DNA from: Paracoccus shanxieyensis | GTDB lineage: Bacteria > Pseudomonadota > Alphaproteobacteria > Rhodobacterales > Rhodobacteraceae | Reading direction: 5' to 3' | NCBI RefSeq assembly: GCF_009711265.1 | Contig: NZ_WMII01000003.1 | Span: forward strand, 62,001 to 126,000 | Length of the DNA: 64,000 nt | Part shown: piece by piece, positions 58,033 through 64,000 of the stretch | Layout: each line of letters starts with the position of its first letter | How positions within the stretch are numbered: the stretch's first letter is position 1 | Program-made: the position numbers and the translations under genes | Notes under the pieces: model-generated | What the model saw: only the letters and a program-made list of their open reading frames with translations | Databases searched by the model: none | What the model was told of the DNA's origin: nothing

Positions 58033-58140
58033 ATGACTCGCGAAACTCTGGCCGATCTGGTGGGCGTCGTTGCGATTTCGGTGACGGCCATCATCCTGTT
58101 TTCCATGCCCTCGGTCACGCCGATCCTGACTGCGGCCTGA
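58033..58140 (+). CDS. 35-residue membrane peptide, likely SOS-induced
   Basis: ATG at 58033 opens a 35-residue frame, MTRETLADLVGVVAISVTAI at the start and ILFSMPSVTPILTAA at the end, with one hydrophobic segment of about 20 residues (LVGVVAISVTAIILFSMPSV), so it is a single-pass inner-membrane peptide. A GGAGAG ribosome site lies seven bases before the start, a LexA-box cluster 26-72 bases before it, and an intrinsic terminator 105 bases after its stop. Size and topology resemble Caulobacter SidA, a 29-residue SOS-induced division inhibitor, but no sequence similarity is claimed. A 12-base tandem repeat spans its stop. Confidence 0.6.
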   Translation: MTRETLADLVGVVAISVTAIILFSMPSVTPILTAA

Positions 58141-58154
58141 CCTGCGGCCTGACC
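58131..58154 (+). repeat. Twelve-base tandem repeat across the small gene's stop
   Basis: TGCGGCCTGACC occurs twice in direct succession at 58131-58142 and 58143-58154, followed by TGCG. The first copy includes the TGA stop of the 35-residue gene. It is probably a small local duplication. Confidence 0.7.
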
Positions 58155-58244
58155 TGCGATTTTTTCCTGCCCCGCGCTTTTCGGCTGTCCCGTTGCCTGT
58201 GGACAAGCCGCGACCGTCCCCCGGTCAAGACATGCGCGCACCTG

Positions 58245-58271
58245 CCGGTCCCGTCACGGGGCCGGCTTTTT
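58245..58271 (+). terminator. Intrinsic terminator of the small SOS-type transcript
   Basis: CCGGTCCC (58245-58252) pairs with GGGGCCGG (58258-58265) around a five-base loop, and CTTTTT follows. It ends a unit of about 250 bases that begins at the LexA box. Confidence 0.85.
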
Positions 58272-58347
58272 CATGGGCGGATGTCGTTCATGGGGGGAAC
58301 GTCGGATGTTCCGGCTGCGCCGGGAGTATTTGGGGAACAGAGAAACC

Positions 58348-58779
58348 TCAGGACGCGTCGATGGCGGCCAGAGTTGCCTCCCATGCCAGCAGGATCGAGG
58401 CGTGGCGGTTGGGGAATTCGCGCGCGGGCAGCAGGGTTTCCAGCGCGGCAAAGGGGGGCTGCGGGGCCGCGCCGCCGGATTTCAGCATGGCGGTCAGTTC
58501 GTCGCGGGCGGTCAGGATGTCGTCGCGGGTGCGTCCGATGACGGCGCCACCCAGCACGCCCGCCGAGGCCTGGCCCAAGGCGCAGGCGCGCACCTCTTGC
58601 GCGAAATCGGCGATGCGGCCCTGATCCATCCGCACATGCGCCGTGACCGACGAGCCGCATTGCGGCGACCGGCGATGCGCGCTGCCCGTGGCATCGTCCA
58701 GCTTGCCCAGATGCGGGATATCGGTCGCCAGCGCCAGGATCCGGCGGGAATAAAGCTGCATCAGATCGCTGTCGGACAT
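58348..58779 (-). CDS. SufU/NifU-like iron-sulfur scaffold protein
   Basis: A 143-residue protein with SAHRRSPQCGSSVTAHVRMD and AQEVRACALGQASAGVLGGA, which give Cys41 and Cys66 of the IscU/SufU scaffold. The third Cys expected near residue 128 is missing (there is RHASILLAWEA), and the Asp that follows Cys41 is Ser, so cluster assembly would differ from standard SufU. This form is usual in alphaproteobacteria. It may hold or transfer clusters or sulfur. It is divergent from hisI, and sufE is on the other side of recG. Confidence 0.82.
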   Translation of the reverse strand: MSDSDLMQLYSRRILALATDIPHLGKLDDATGSAHRRSPQCGSSVTAHVRMDQGRIADFAQEVRACALGQASAGVLGGAVIGRTRDDILTARDELTAMLKSGGAAPQPPFAALETLLPAREFPNRHASILLAWEATLAAIDAS

Positions 58780-58846
58780 GGGCCTTGGGCTTCCCCTGGG
58801 AGTGCGTCCCGATTAGATAGGTGCCGCATTGCCGAAAGGAAAGCCG

Positions 58847-59203
58847 ATGTTCGATCCCGCCAGCCTGAAATATGATGCCCATGGTCTTGTGCCTGTCGTG
58901 GCGCAGGATCATGCCAGCCATGAGGTACTGATGGTGGCTTGGATGAATGCCGAGGCTGTGGCGCGGACCGTGGCGACGGGCAAGGTGACCTATTGGTCGC
59001 GCTCGCGGCAGGCATTCTGGGTCAAGGGCGAAAGCTCGGGTCATGTGCAGAAGCTGGTCGAGTTGCGGGTGGATTGCGACCGCGACTGTCTGCTGGTGCT
59101 GGTCGATCAGACCGGACCGGCCTGCCACACCAACCGGCGCAGTTGTTTTTACACCGCCGTGCGTGATGGGGCCGAGGTTGTGATCATGGAGCCGTCAGAG
59201 TAG
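58847..59203 (+). CDS. hisI: Phosphoribosyl-AMP cyclohydrolase
   Basis: A 118-residue HisI that opens the adenine ring of phosphoribosyl-AMP in histidine synthesis. Signature features are KVTYWSRSRQAFWVKGESSG and RVDCDRDCLLVLVDQTGPAC followed by HTNRRSCFY, with the Cys and Asp residues that bind zinc and magnesium. The separate HisE domain is absent, as is normal in this group. The ATG at 58847 gives the expected start MFDPASLKYD. It converges on gluQRS with a nine-base overlap. Confidence 0.95.
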   Translation: MFDPASLKYDAHGLVPVVAQDHASHEVLMVAWMNAEAVARTVATGKVTYWSRSRQAFWVKGESSGHVQKLVELRVDCDRDCLLVLVDQTGPACHTNRRSCFYTAVRDGAEVVIMEPSE

Positions 59204-60043
59204 GCCGAGCATCGCCCGGATCTGGCCGGGCGTCATGCTCTGTTCGCGGTAAAGGCACAGCGCGCGGGCATCGTCACGCTTGGCCAGCCGCTTGCCCGCA
59301 TCGTCGCGGATCAGCCGGTGATGGTGATATCGCGGCGTGGGCAGGTCCAGCAACTGTTGCAGCAGGATGTGGATATGGGTGCTGTCCAGCAGATCGCGCC
59401 CCCGCGTGACCAGCGTGATGCCTTGGGCGGCGTCATCGACCACCACCGACAGGTGATAGCTGGTCCCCATGCCGCGCCGGGCCAGTACGACATCGCCGAT
59501 CTGTGTCAGGAAACCCGCGGGCGACAGCGGCATGTCCTGCGCCAGACCCTCATCGTGAAAGCCCAGCGTGCCGAGGCGCAGGTGCTGAACCGCGCGGGCT
59601 GCGTTCAGACGGATCGCGTCGCCTTCGTCCGCGTCATCCATGCTGCGATGGCGGCAGGTGCCGGGATAGACTGGACCGTCCGGACCGATGCGCGGCGCCC
59701 CTTCCTGAGGGGCCGACAGGGCCGCGCGGATATCGGCGCGGTTGCAGCGGCAGGGATAGGTCAGGCCCAGTTCCGCCAGCCGGTCCAGCGCTGCGCGATA
59801 GGCGGGCAGGCGGTCCGACTGCCGCAGGACGGGCTGCGGCCATGTCAGGCCCAGCCAATGCAGATCCTCGGCGATCAGCGCCTCGTATTCCGGGCAGCAG
59901 CGGGATCGGTCGATATCCTCGATCCGCAGCAGGAACCGGCCCGCATCCGCCAGCCGGTCGGCGGTCAGGGCCGCGAAGGCGTGGCCCAGATGCAGCGGGC
60001 CGGTGGGCGAGGGCGCAAAGCGCGTTACTGTGCCGCCAGCCAT
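59195..60043 (-). CDS. gluQRS: Glutamyl-Q tRNA(Asp) synthetase
   Basis: A 282-residue truncated relative of glutamyl-tRNA synthetase that attaches glutamate to queuosine in tRNA(Asp). It has [18 protein letters not shown] with the HLGH motif at residues 18-21, [20 protein letters not shown], and a four-Cys zinc region around [10 protein letters not shown] and [17 protein letters not shown] replaces the KMSKS loop. The anticodon-binding half of normal GluRS is missing, as in all YadB proteins. Its start overlaps the trmFO stop by 19 bases, so the two genes share a transcript. Confidence 0.94.
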   Translation of the reverse strand: MAGGTVTRFAPSPTGPLHLGHAFAALTADRLADAGRFLLRIEDIDRSRCCPEYEALIAEDLHWLGLTWPQPVLRQSDRLPAYRAALDRLAELGLTYPCRCNRADIRAALSAPQEGAPRIGPDGPVYPGTCRHRSMDDADEGDAIRLNAARAVQHLRLGTLGFHDEGLAQDMPLSPAGFLTQIGDVVLARRGMGTSYHLSVVVDDAAQGITLVTRGRDLLDSTHIHILLQQLLDLPTPRYHHHRLIRDDAGKRLAKRDDARALCLYREQSMTPGQIRAMLGLL

Positions 60044-61362
60044 GCCCGGAAATCCGCCTTGGCACGGTCGGTATAGGCCGGATAGCGGTCCTTGCGCCCC
60101 TTGCGACCGCCGCGCATCTCATCCAGCGGCGGATAAAGCCCGAAATTCACGTTCATCGGCTGAAAGGTCTTCGCATCCGCGCCGCCGGTGATGTGGTTGA
60201 CCAGCGCGCCCATGGAGGTCGCGGGCGAGGGCGGCGGCAGGTCGCGTCCCAGCGCCTCGGCGGCGGCCATGCGGCCCGCCAGCAGGCCCATGGCGGCGGA
60301 TTCGACATAGCCCTCGACCCCGGTCACCTGACCGGCGAAGCGCAGGTTCGGGCGCGTGCGCAGGCGCAGCCGGTCGTCGATCAGCAAGGGCGAATTCAGG
60401 AAGGTGTTGCGATGGATACCGCCCAGACGCGCGAAACTGGCATGTTGCAGACCGGGGATGCGGCGGAACACCTCGGTCTGGGCGCCGTATTTCATCTTGG
60501 TCTGGAAGCCCACGATATTGTAAAGCGTTCCCAATGCGTTATCGCGGCGCAACTGCACCACGGCATAGGCTTTTTCCGTGGGATTATGGGCGTTGGTCAG
60601 ACCCACGGGCTTCATCGGGCCATGGCGCAGGGTCTCGCGTCCGCGTTCGGCCATCACCTCGATCGGCAGGCAGCCGTCGAAATACCCCGCCGTTTCGCCT
60701 TCGTAAAACTCGGTCTTGTCGGCGGCCAGCAGCGCGTCGATGAAGGCCTCGTAATCAGCCTTGGTCATCGGGCAGTTGATATAGGCGGTGCGCTCGGCCT
60801 CGGTCTCGCCCTTGTCATAGCGGCTTTGCAGCCAGCATATCGACATATCGATGCTGTCGGCATGGACGATGGGGGCGATGGCGTCGAAAAAGGCCAGCGC
60901 GCCTTCGCCGGTCGCCTGCAGGATCGACTGCCCCAGCGCCGCCGAGGTCAGCGGGCCGGTCGCGACGATCCAGCGGCCTTCGGTCGGCAGTTCGGTGATT
61001 TCACCCGGCGCGAAGCTGACCAGCGGGTGATCGGTCAGCGCCGCGGTGACCGCCGCCGAAAACGCATCGCGGTCCACGGCCAGCGCCCCGCCCGCGGGCA
61101 GGCGATGTTTGTCTGCCATCGCCATGATCAGCCCGCCCGCCGCGCGCATTTCCCAATGCAACTGACCGACGGCGTTCATCTGGTCATCGTCCGAGCGGAA
61201 GCTGTTCGAGCAGACGATCTCGGCGCAATCGCCGGTGCGGTGGGCAAAGGTTTCGACCTTGGGGCGCATCTCATGCAGCACCACCTGCACGCCCGCCTGC
61301 GCGATCTGCCACGCGGCTTCGGATCCGGCCAGACCTGCGCCGATGATATGGACCTGTTCCAT
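60025..61362 (-). CDS. trmFO: Folate-dependent tRNA (uracil-54 C5) methyltransferase TrmFO
   Basis: A 445-residue flavoprotein that makes ribothymidine at position 54 with methylenetetrahydrofolate. [20 protein letters not shown] at the start has the FAD-binding GAGLAGSE at residues 8-15; further markers are [20 protein letters not shown] and [19 protein letters not shown], then [20 protein letters not shown] and [13 protein letters not shown] near the end. The length is normal. Start ATG 61362 begins the conserved sequence. It shares a transcript with gluQRS downstream, so this region modifies several tRNAs. Confidence 0.96.
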   Translation of the reverse strand: MEQVHIIGAGLAGSEAAWQIAQAGVQVVLHEMRPKVETFAHRTGDCAEIVCSNSFRSDDDQMNAVGQLHWEMRAAGGLIMAMADKHRLPAGGALAVDRDAFSAAVTAALTDHPLVSFAPGEITELPTEGRWIVATGPLTSAALGQSILQATGEGALAFFDAIAPIVHADSIDMSICWLQSRYDKGETEAERTAYINCPMTKADYEAFIDALLAADKTEFYEGETAGYFDGCLPIEVMAERGRETLRHGPMKPVGLTNAHNPTEKAYAVVQLRRDNALGTLYNIVGFQTKMKYGAQTEVFRRIPGLQHASFARLGGIHRNTFLNSPLLIDDRLRLRTRPNLRFAGQVTGVEGYVESAAMGLLAGRMAAAEALGRDLPPPSPATSMGALVNHITGGADAKTFQPMNVNFGLYPPLDEMRGGRKGRKDRYPAYTDRAKADFRAWLAAQ

Positions 61363-61414
61363 CGCAATTCCCTTCACGTCAGGCGCGGGTCATAGCATCC
61401 CGGCGCGGCATGAG

Positions 61415-61445
61415 AAAGGGCGGCATCCGCAAGGATACCGCCCGA
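61415..61445 (-). terminator. Intrinsic terminator of rplY
   Basis: On the minus strand GGGCGGTATCC pairs with GGATGCCGCCC with one mismatch, followed by TTTCTC. It lies after rplY and ahead of trmFO. Confidence 0.7.
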
Positions 61446-61468
61446 TACTGTCAGCGCGAGGCCTGAAA

Positions 61469-62092
61469 TCAGGCTTCGGCAGCCTCGTCCTCGGCCGCTT
61501 CGGCATTGTCTTCCGAACGCAGGCCCGAGGGCGCCGCGATGTTGGCGATGACGAAGTTGCGGTCGATGGTCGGCTTCACGCCTTTCGGCAGAACCACGTC
61601 TTCGATGTGGATCGTGTCGCCGATCTGCTTGCCGGTCAGGTCCACGGTGATGTGGTCCGGAATGTCCGAGGCGGTGACCATCAGTTCGACTTCGTTGCGC
61701 ACCACGACCAGCGTGCCGCCACGCTTCAGGCCGGGGGCCTCGTCGTGATTGATGAAGTCGACATGGATGAACAGGTTCACGCGGGTGTTGCGGTGCAGGC
61801 GCATGAAGTCGATATGCGTCGGCAGGTCTTTCACCACGTCCCGCTGAACGCCGCGGCAGACGACGCGCACGTCATCCTGGCCGTCCACTTTCAGGTTCCA
61901 CAGCGTGGACAGGAAGCGGCCAGCACGCAGCTTGGTCAGCAGATAGTTGAAGTCGAGGGCGATGGGGGACGGGTCTTTGCCGTCGCCATAAACGATGCCG
62001 GGCACCTTGCCTTCGCGGCGAGCTTGGCGGGCGGCCCCCTTGCCTGTCCCCGCGCGTGCCTCGGCCACCAGATCCGGGATCTCTTTGGCCAT
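61469..62092 (-). CDS. rplY: Ribosomal protein bL25, long CTC form
   Basis: A 207-residue L25 with the 5S-rRNA-binding domain ([20 protein letters not shown], then [20 protein letters not shown]) and the extra C-terminal domain of the CTC general stress type ([20 protein letters not shown]). The tail is acidic and alanine-rich. The start ATG at 62092 has AAGGAATACC at the correct spacing; further ATGs upstream at 62110 and beyond are less likely. The last part of the operon is not visible here; pth usually follows, but not in this window. Confidence 0.95.
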   Translation of the reverse strand: MAKEIPDLVAEARAGTGKGAARQARREGKVPGIVYGDGKDPSPIALDFNYLLTKLRAGRFLSTLWNLKVDGQDDVRVVCRGVQRDVVKDLPTHIDFMRLHRNTRVNLFIHVDFINHDEAPGLKRGGTLVVVRNEVELMVTASDIPDHITVDLTGKQIGDTIHIEDVVLPKGVKPTIDRNFVIANIAAPSGLRSEDNAEAAEDEAAEA

Positions 62093-62250
62093 GATGGTAT
62101 TCCTTTTCATAGGTTGCTCGGCCATCCTCCAAGGGTGCGTGGCCGAAGGCGCGCCTATAGCGTGTTGCGGGAAGGTTGTGAAGTTAAAATTACGTGTTTT
62201 CGGCGATAAATCGCTTGCCAGAATCTTCTGATCGGCGCAAATCCGTCTAA

Positions 62251-63312
62251 ATGGTCGGAGTTAAAGATTTGCGCCGTATTCATTCCCTTGATTATCTGAA
62301 GACCTTTCTGGCGCTGTTTGTTGTTCTGGCGCATACGAACTGGCTGCAAAACAACATGTCGGTCGGCGTGTTCGTGTTCGGCAACGGGCTGCTGCGGATG
62401 CTTGTGCCGCTGTTCTGCATCATTGCGGGCTATTTCCTGCAGGTTTCGATCGCGCGGGGCAAGGCCGGAAAATGGCTGACCCGCGTCATGGGGCTGTATC
62501 TGTTCTGGATGCTGGCCTATCTGCCGATCTGGCACGGGCAGGTCACCGGCTTTCGGTCGCTGGCAACGACCCTGCTGTGGGGCTTTTTCCACCTGTGGTT
62601 CCTGATCGGTATGTTCTTCGGCGGGCTGGCGGTGATTGCGCTGCATTGGCTGGGGGCCCGCATCGCGCCGAAACATGCGCTTTGGTTTGTCGTTTTTCCG
62701 GCGGCGGTCTGCGGCATCATCGGGGTGTTGCTGCAATATGCCGACTTGACTGGCATCGCAGATATCCCGGTGCAGCGCTATCGCAACGGGATCTTCATGT
62801 GCTTCCCCTTCATGGCGCTTGGTTTCCTGCTGCGCAGCCGGATCGAGACCGAGGGGCTGGCCGCCGTGCCGCCGCGGCCTCAGGCTCTGGCGCTGTCGGC
62901 ATTGGGCATCTTTCTGATGGCGGCCGAGGCGTGGTTCGTGCAGGCCCATCTTGGCACCGGCGTGATGATCGAGGTGCCGTTGGCCAGCTATCTTGCGGTT
63001 CCGGCGATCTTTCTGCTGGCCTTGCAGGTGCAGATGCCGCCGCAGCCGGTCGATCTGGGGCTGGTTTCGGCCTCGATCTATTTCCTGCACATCTGGGCGT
63101 TCCGTCTGGCCGAGTTTCTGGACGTGCATCACATGCTGGGGCTGATGGCCTTTGGCATCGGTCTGCCGACGCTGATCGCGATGATTTACGGGGTTACCGT
63201 GACGCGGCGGTCCCGGCGTGACGGCCTTGCCATGCCCGCGCCGGGCGGCATGGGGCAGGCCGCGCCGGTCGCGGCCGCCGTTGCCGCCGCCGTCACCATG
63301 GTCGAGCCCTGA
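62251..63312 (+). CDS. Acyltransferase-3 family membrane protein
   Basis: A 353-residue membrane protein of about ten hydrophobic segments. It opens [20 protein letters not shown] with the His thought to be catalytic in this family, then [40 protein letters not shown] and [20 protein letters not shown] near the end. The pattern is that of Acyltransferase_3 (OafA-like), which acylates surface sugars or lipids. The first ATG at 62251 is used. No sugar-synthesis gene lies beside it. The tail is Ala/Pro-rich. The substrate cannot be told. Confidence 0.86.
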   Translation: MVGVKDLRRIHSLDYLKTFLALFVVLAHTNWLQNNMSVGVFVFGNGLLRMLVPLFCIIAGYFLQVSIARGKAGKWLTRVMGLYLFWMLAYLPIWHGQVTGFRSLATTLLWGFFHLWFLIGMFFGGLAVIALHWLGARIAPKHALWFVVFPAAVCGIIGVLLQYADLTGIADIPVQRYRNGIFMCFPFMALGFLLRSRIETEGLAAVPPRPQALALSALGIFLMAAEAWFVQAHLGTGVMIEVPLASYLAVPAIFLLALQVQMPPQPVDLGLVSASIYFLHIWAFRLAEFLDVHHMLGLMAFGIGLPTLIAMIYGVTVTRRSRRDGLAMPAPGGMGQAAPVAAAVAAAVTMVEP

Positions 63313-63348
63313 TCCTGCGGCCCGAAAGGCCGCAGGCCGGATGGTCCG

Positions 63349-64000
63349 TCACAGGTAGGGTTCAAGAAAGTCCTTTGGGATCATCAGATTGTGGCGGCCC
63401 AGATTTTTCACATCGCGTTCGCCGCACAGCGCCATGGTGATGTCCAGTTCCTTGCGGATCACCTCCAGCGCCTTGGTCACGCCCGCCTCGCCCATGGCGC
63501 CAAGGCCATAGATGAAGGCGCGGCCGATATAGGTCGCATGTGCGCCCATCGCCAGCGCTTTCAGCACGTCCTGACCCGAGCGGATGCCGCTGTCCAGATG
63601 CACCTCGATCCGGTCGCCCACCGCCTCGACAATATCGGGCAGCATCCGGATCGAGCTTGCCGCGCCATCCAGCTGCCTGCCGCCGTGATTGCTGACGACG
63701 ATGGCATCCGCGCCGAAATCGGCGGCGATGCGGGCGTCTTCGGGATCGTTGATGCCTTTCAGGATCAGCTTGCCGCCCCACAGATCGCGGATGCGGGCGA
63801 TCTTGGTCCAGTCAAGCTGCGGGTCGAACTGCTCGGCGGTCCAGCTCATCAGCGACGAGGTGTCGCCGACGCCCTTGGCATGGCCCACGATATTGCCGAA
63901 GAACCGCCGCTTGGTCTGCAGCATCTCCAGCCCCCAGCGCCATTTCGTCGCCAGATCCAGCATCACCGGCAGCGTCATCTTGGGCGGGGCCGACAGGCCG
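63349..64000 (-). CDS. lldD: FMN-dependent L-lactate dehydrogenase, cut by window edge
   Basis: Minus-strand frame open from the right edge (starting GLSAPPKMTLPVM in frame) to a stop at 63349, giving the last 216 residues of an alpha-hydroxyacid dehydrogenase, normally about 380. IVVSNHGGRQLDGAASSIRM carries the active-site His and Arg, EVHLDSGIRSGQDVLKALAM and HATYIGRAFIYGLGAMGEAG the FMN phosphate-binding part. It oxidises L-lactate (or a similar 2-hydroxy acid) to pyruvate at the membrane. The start lies outside the window. LldD is the best match, but other family members such as glycolate oxidase-like enzymes are possible. Confidence 0.88.
   Translation of the reverse strand, partial: GLSAPPKMTLPVMLDLATKWRWGLEMLQTKRRFFGNIVGHAKGVGDTSSLMSWTAEQFDPQLDWTKIARIRDLWGGKLILKGINDPEDARIAADFGADAIVVSNHGGRQLDGAASSIRMLPDIVEAVGDRIEVHLDSGIRSGQDVLKALAMGAHATYIGRAFIYGLGAMGEAGVTKALEVIRKELDITMALCGERDVKNLGRHNLMIPKDFLEPYL

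Noticed and set aside
58131-58154. The 12-base tandem repeat as a functional iteron
   Set aside because: Only two copies, overlapping a stop codon; more likely a chance local duplication.

Overview
The window is GC-rich, gene-dense alphaproteobacterial chromosome, almost certainly from Rhodobacteraceae and most likely Paracoccus. The basis is gene content: CtrA beside a SciP-type DUF1153 protein, CarD, the FYDLN (TIGR02300) protein, TrmFO, the propionyl-CoA to methylmalonyl-CoA pathway, a fused indolepyruvate oxidoreductase, gene-transfer-agent (GTA) type lysis genes, and a class III transaminase that, from memory, closely resembles the Paracoccus denitrificans omega-transaminase. No rRNA, tRNA, IS element or CRISPR array was seen. 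Nearly all of it is ordinary core chromosome.

Layout. 1-9.8 kb: oligoendopeptidase F (cut by the left edge), a lipase-like hydrolase, an SCP2 protein, a TPR protein, a SUV3-like helicase with an S4 protein, ferredoxin fdxA, a possible structured RNA, carD, a zinc-ribbon protein, a YgjP-type metalloprotease and a GntR regulator. 9.8-16.9 kb: homoserine dehydrogenase, a HEPN-like protein overlapping a glycosyltransferase-like gene, an acetyltransferase, methylmalonyl-CoA mutase and small unknowns. 16.9-22.7 kb: the propionyl-CoA carboxylase region (pccA, small lipoproteins, pccB), with a cluster of TTGCAAA motifs upstream of pccB that fits PccR/ScfR control. 22.8-31 kb: alanine racemase with MlaE/MlaF-type transporter subunits, then phoH-ybeY-corC, an unusual ABM-GNAT fusion, and purL. 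31-36.6 kb: a candidate small RNA, a LysR regulator divergent from indolepyruvate ferredoxin oxidoreductase, and glutamate racemase. 36.6-40.8 kb: cytochrome c maturation genes ccmE, ccmF and ccmH, interrupted by an endolysin/holin pair behind a perfect CtrA box. 40.9-50.3 kb: enoyl-CoA hydratase, Nudix, DUF983, a PleD-like diguanylate cyclase, omega-transaminase, miaB, rplU-rpmA and small proteins. 50.4-58.3 kb: sufE, mnmA, sciP, ctrA, ligA, recG, and a 35-residue membrane peptide behind a LexA box. 58.3-64 kb: a SufU-like scaffold, hisI, gluQRS, trmFO, rplY, an acyltransferase, and L-lactate dehydrogenase cut by the right edge.

Connections. Odd-chain fatty-acid and amino-acid carbon enters through PccAB and methylmalonyl-CoA mutase to succinyl-CoA. 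Three tRNA-modifying enzymes that act at different sites (MiaB, MnmA, TrmFO) and GluQRS lie within about 15 kb. The CtrA/SciP cell-cycle module lies 15 kb from a lysis cassette that carries a CtrA site, which matches the known CtrA control of GTA release in Rhodobacter. The most interesting undescribed element is the LexA-box, small-membrane-peptide, terminator unit after recG (57961-58271), which has the layout of an SOS-induced division inhibitor such as Caulobacter SidA.

Starts were chosen by eye from ribosome binding sites, overlaps and family lengths. All family names rest on recognition of sequence motifs, not on database searches.
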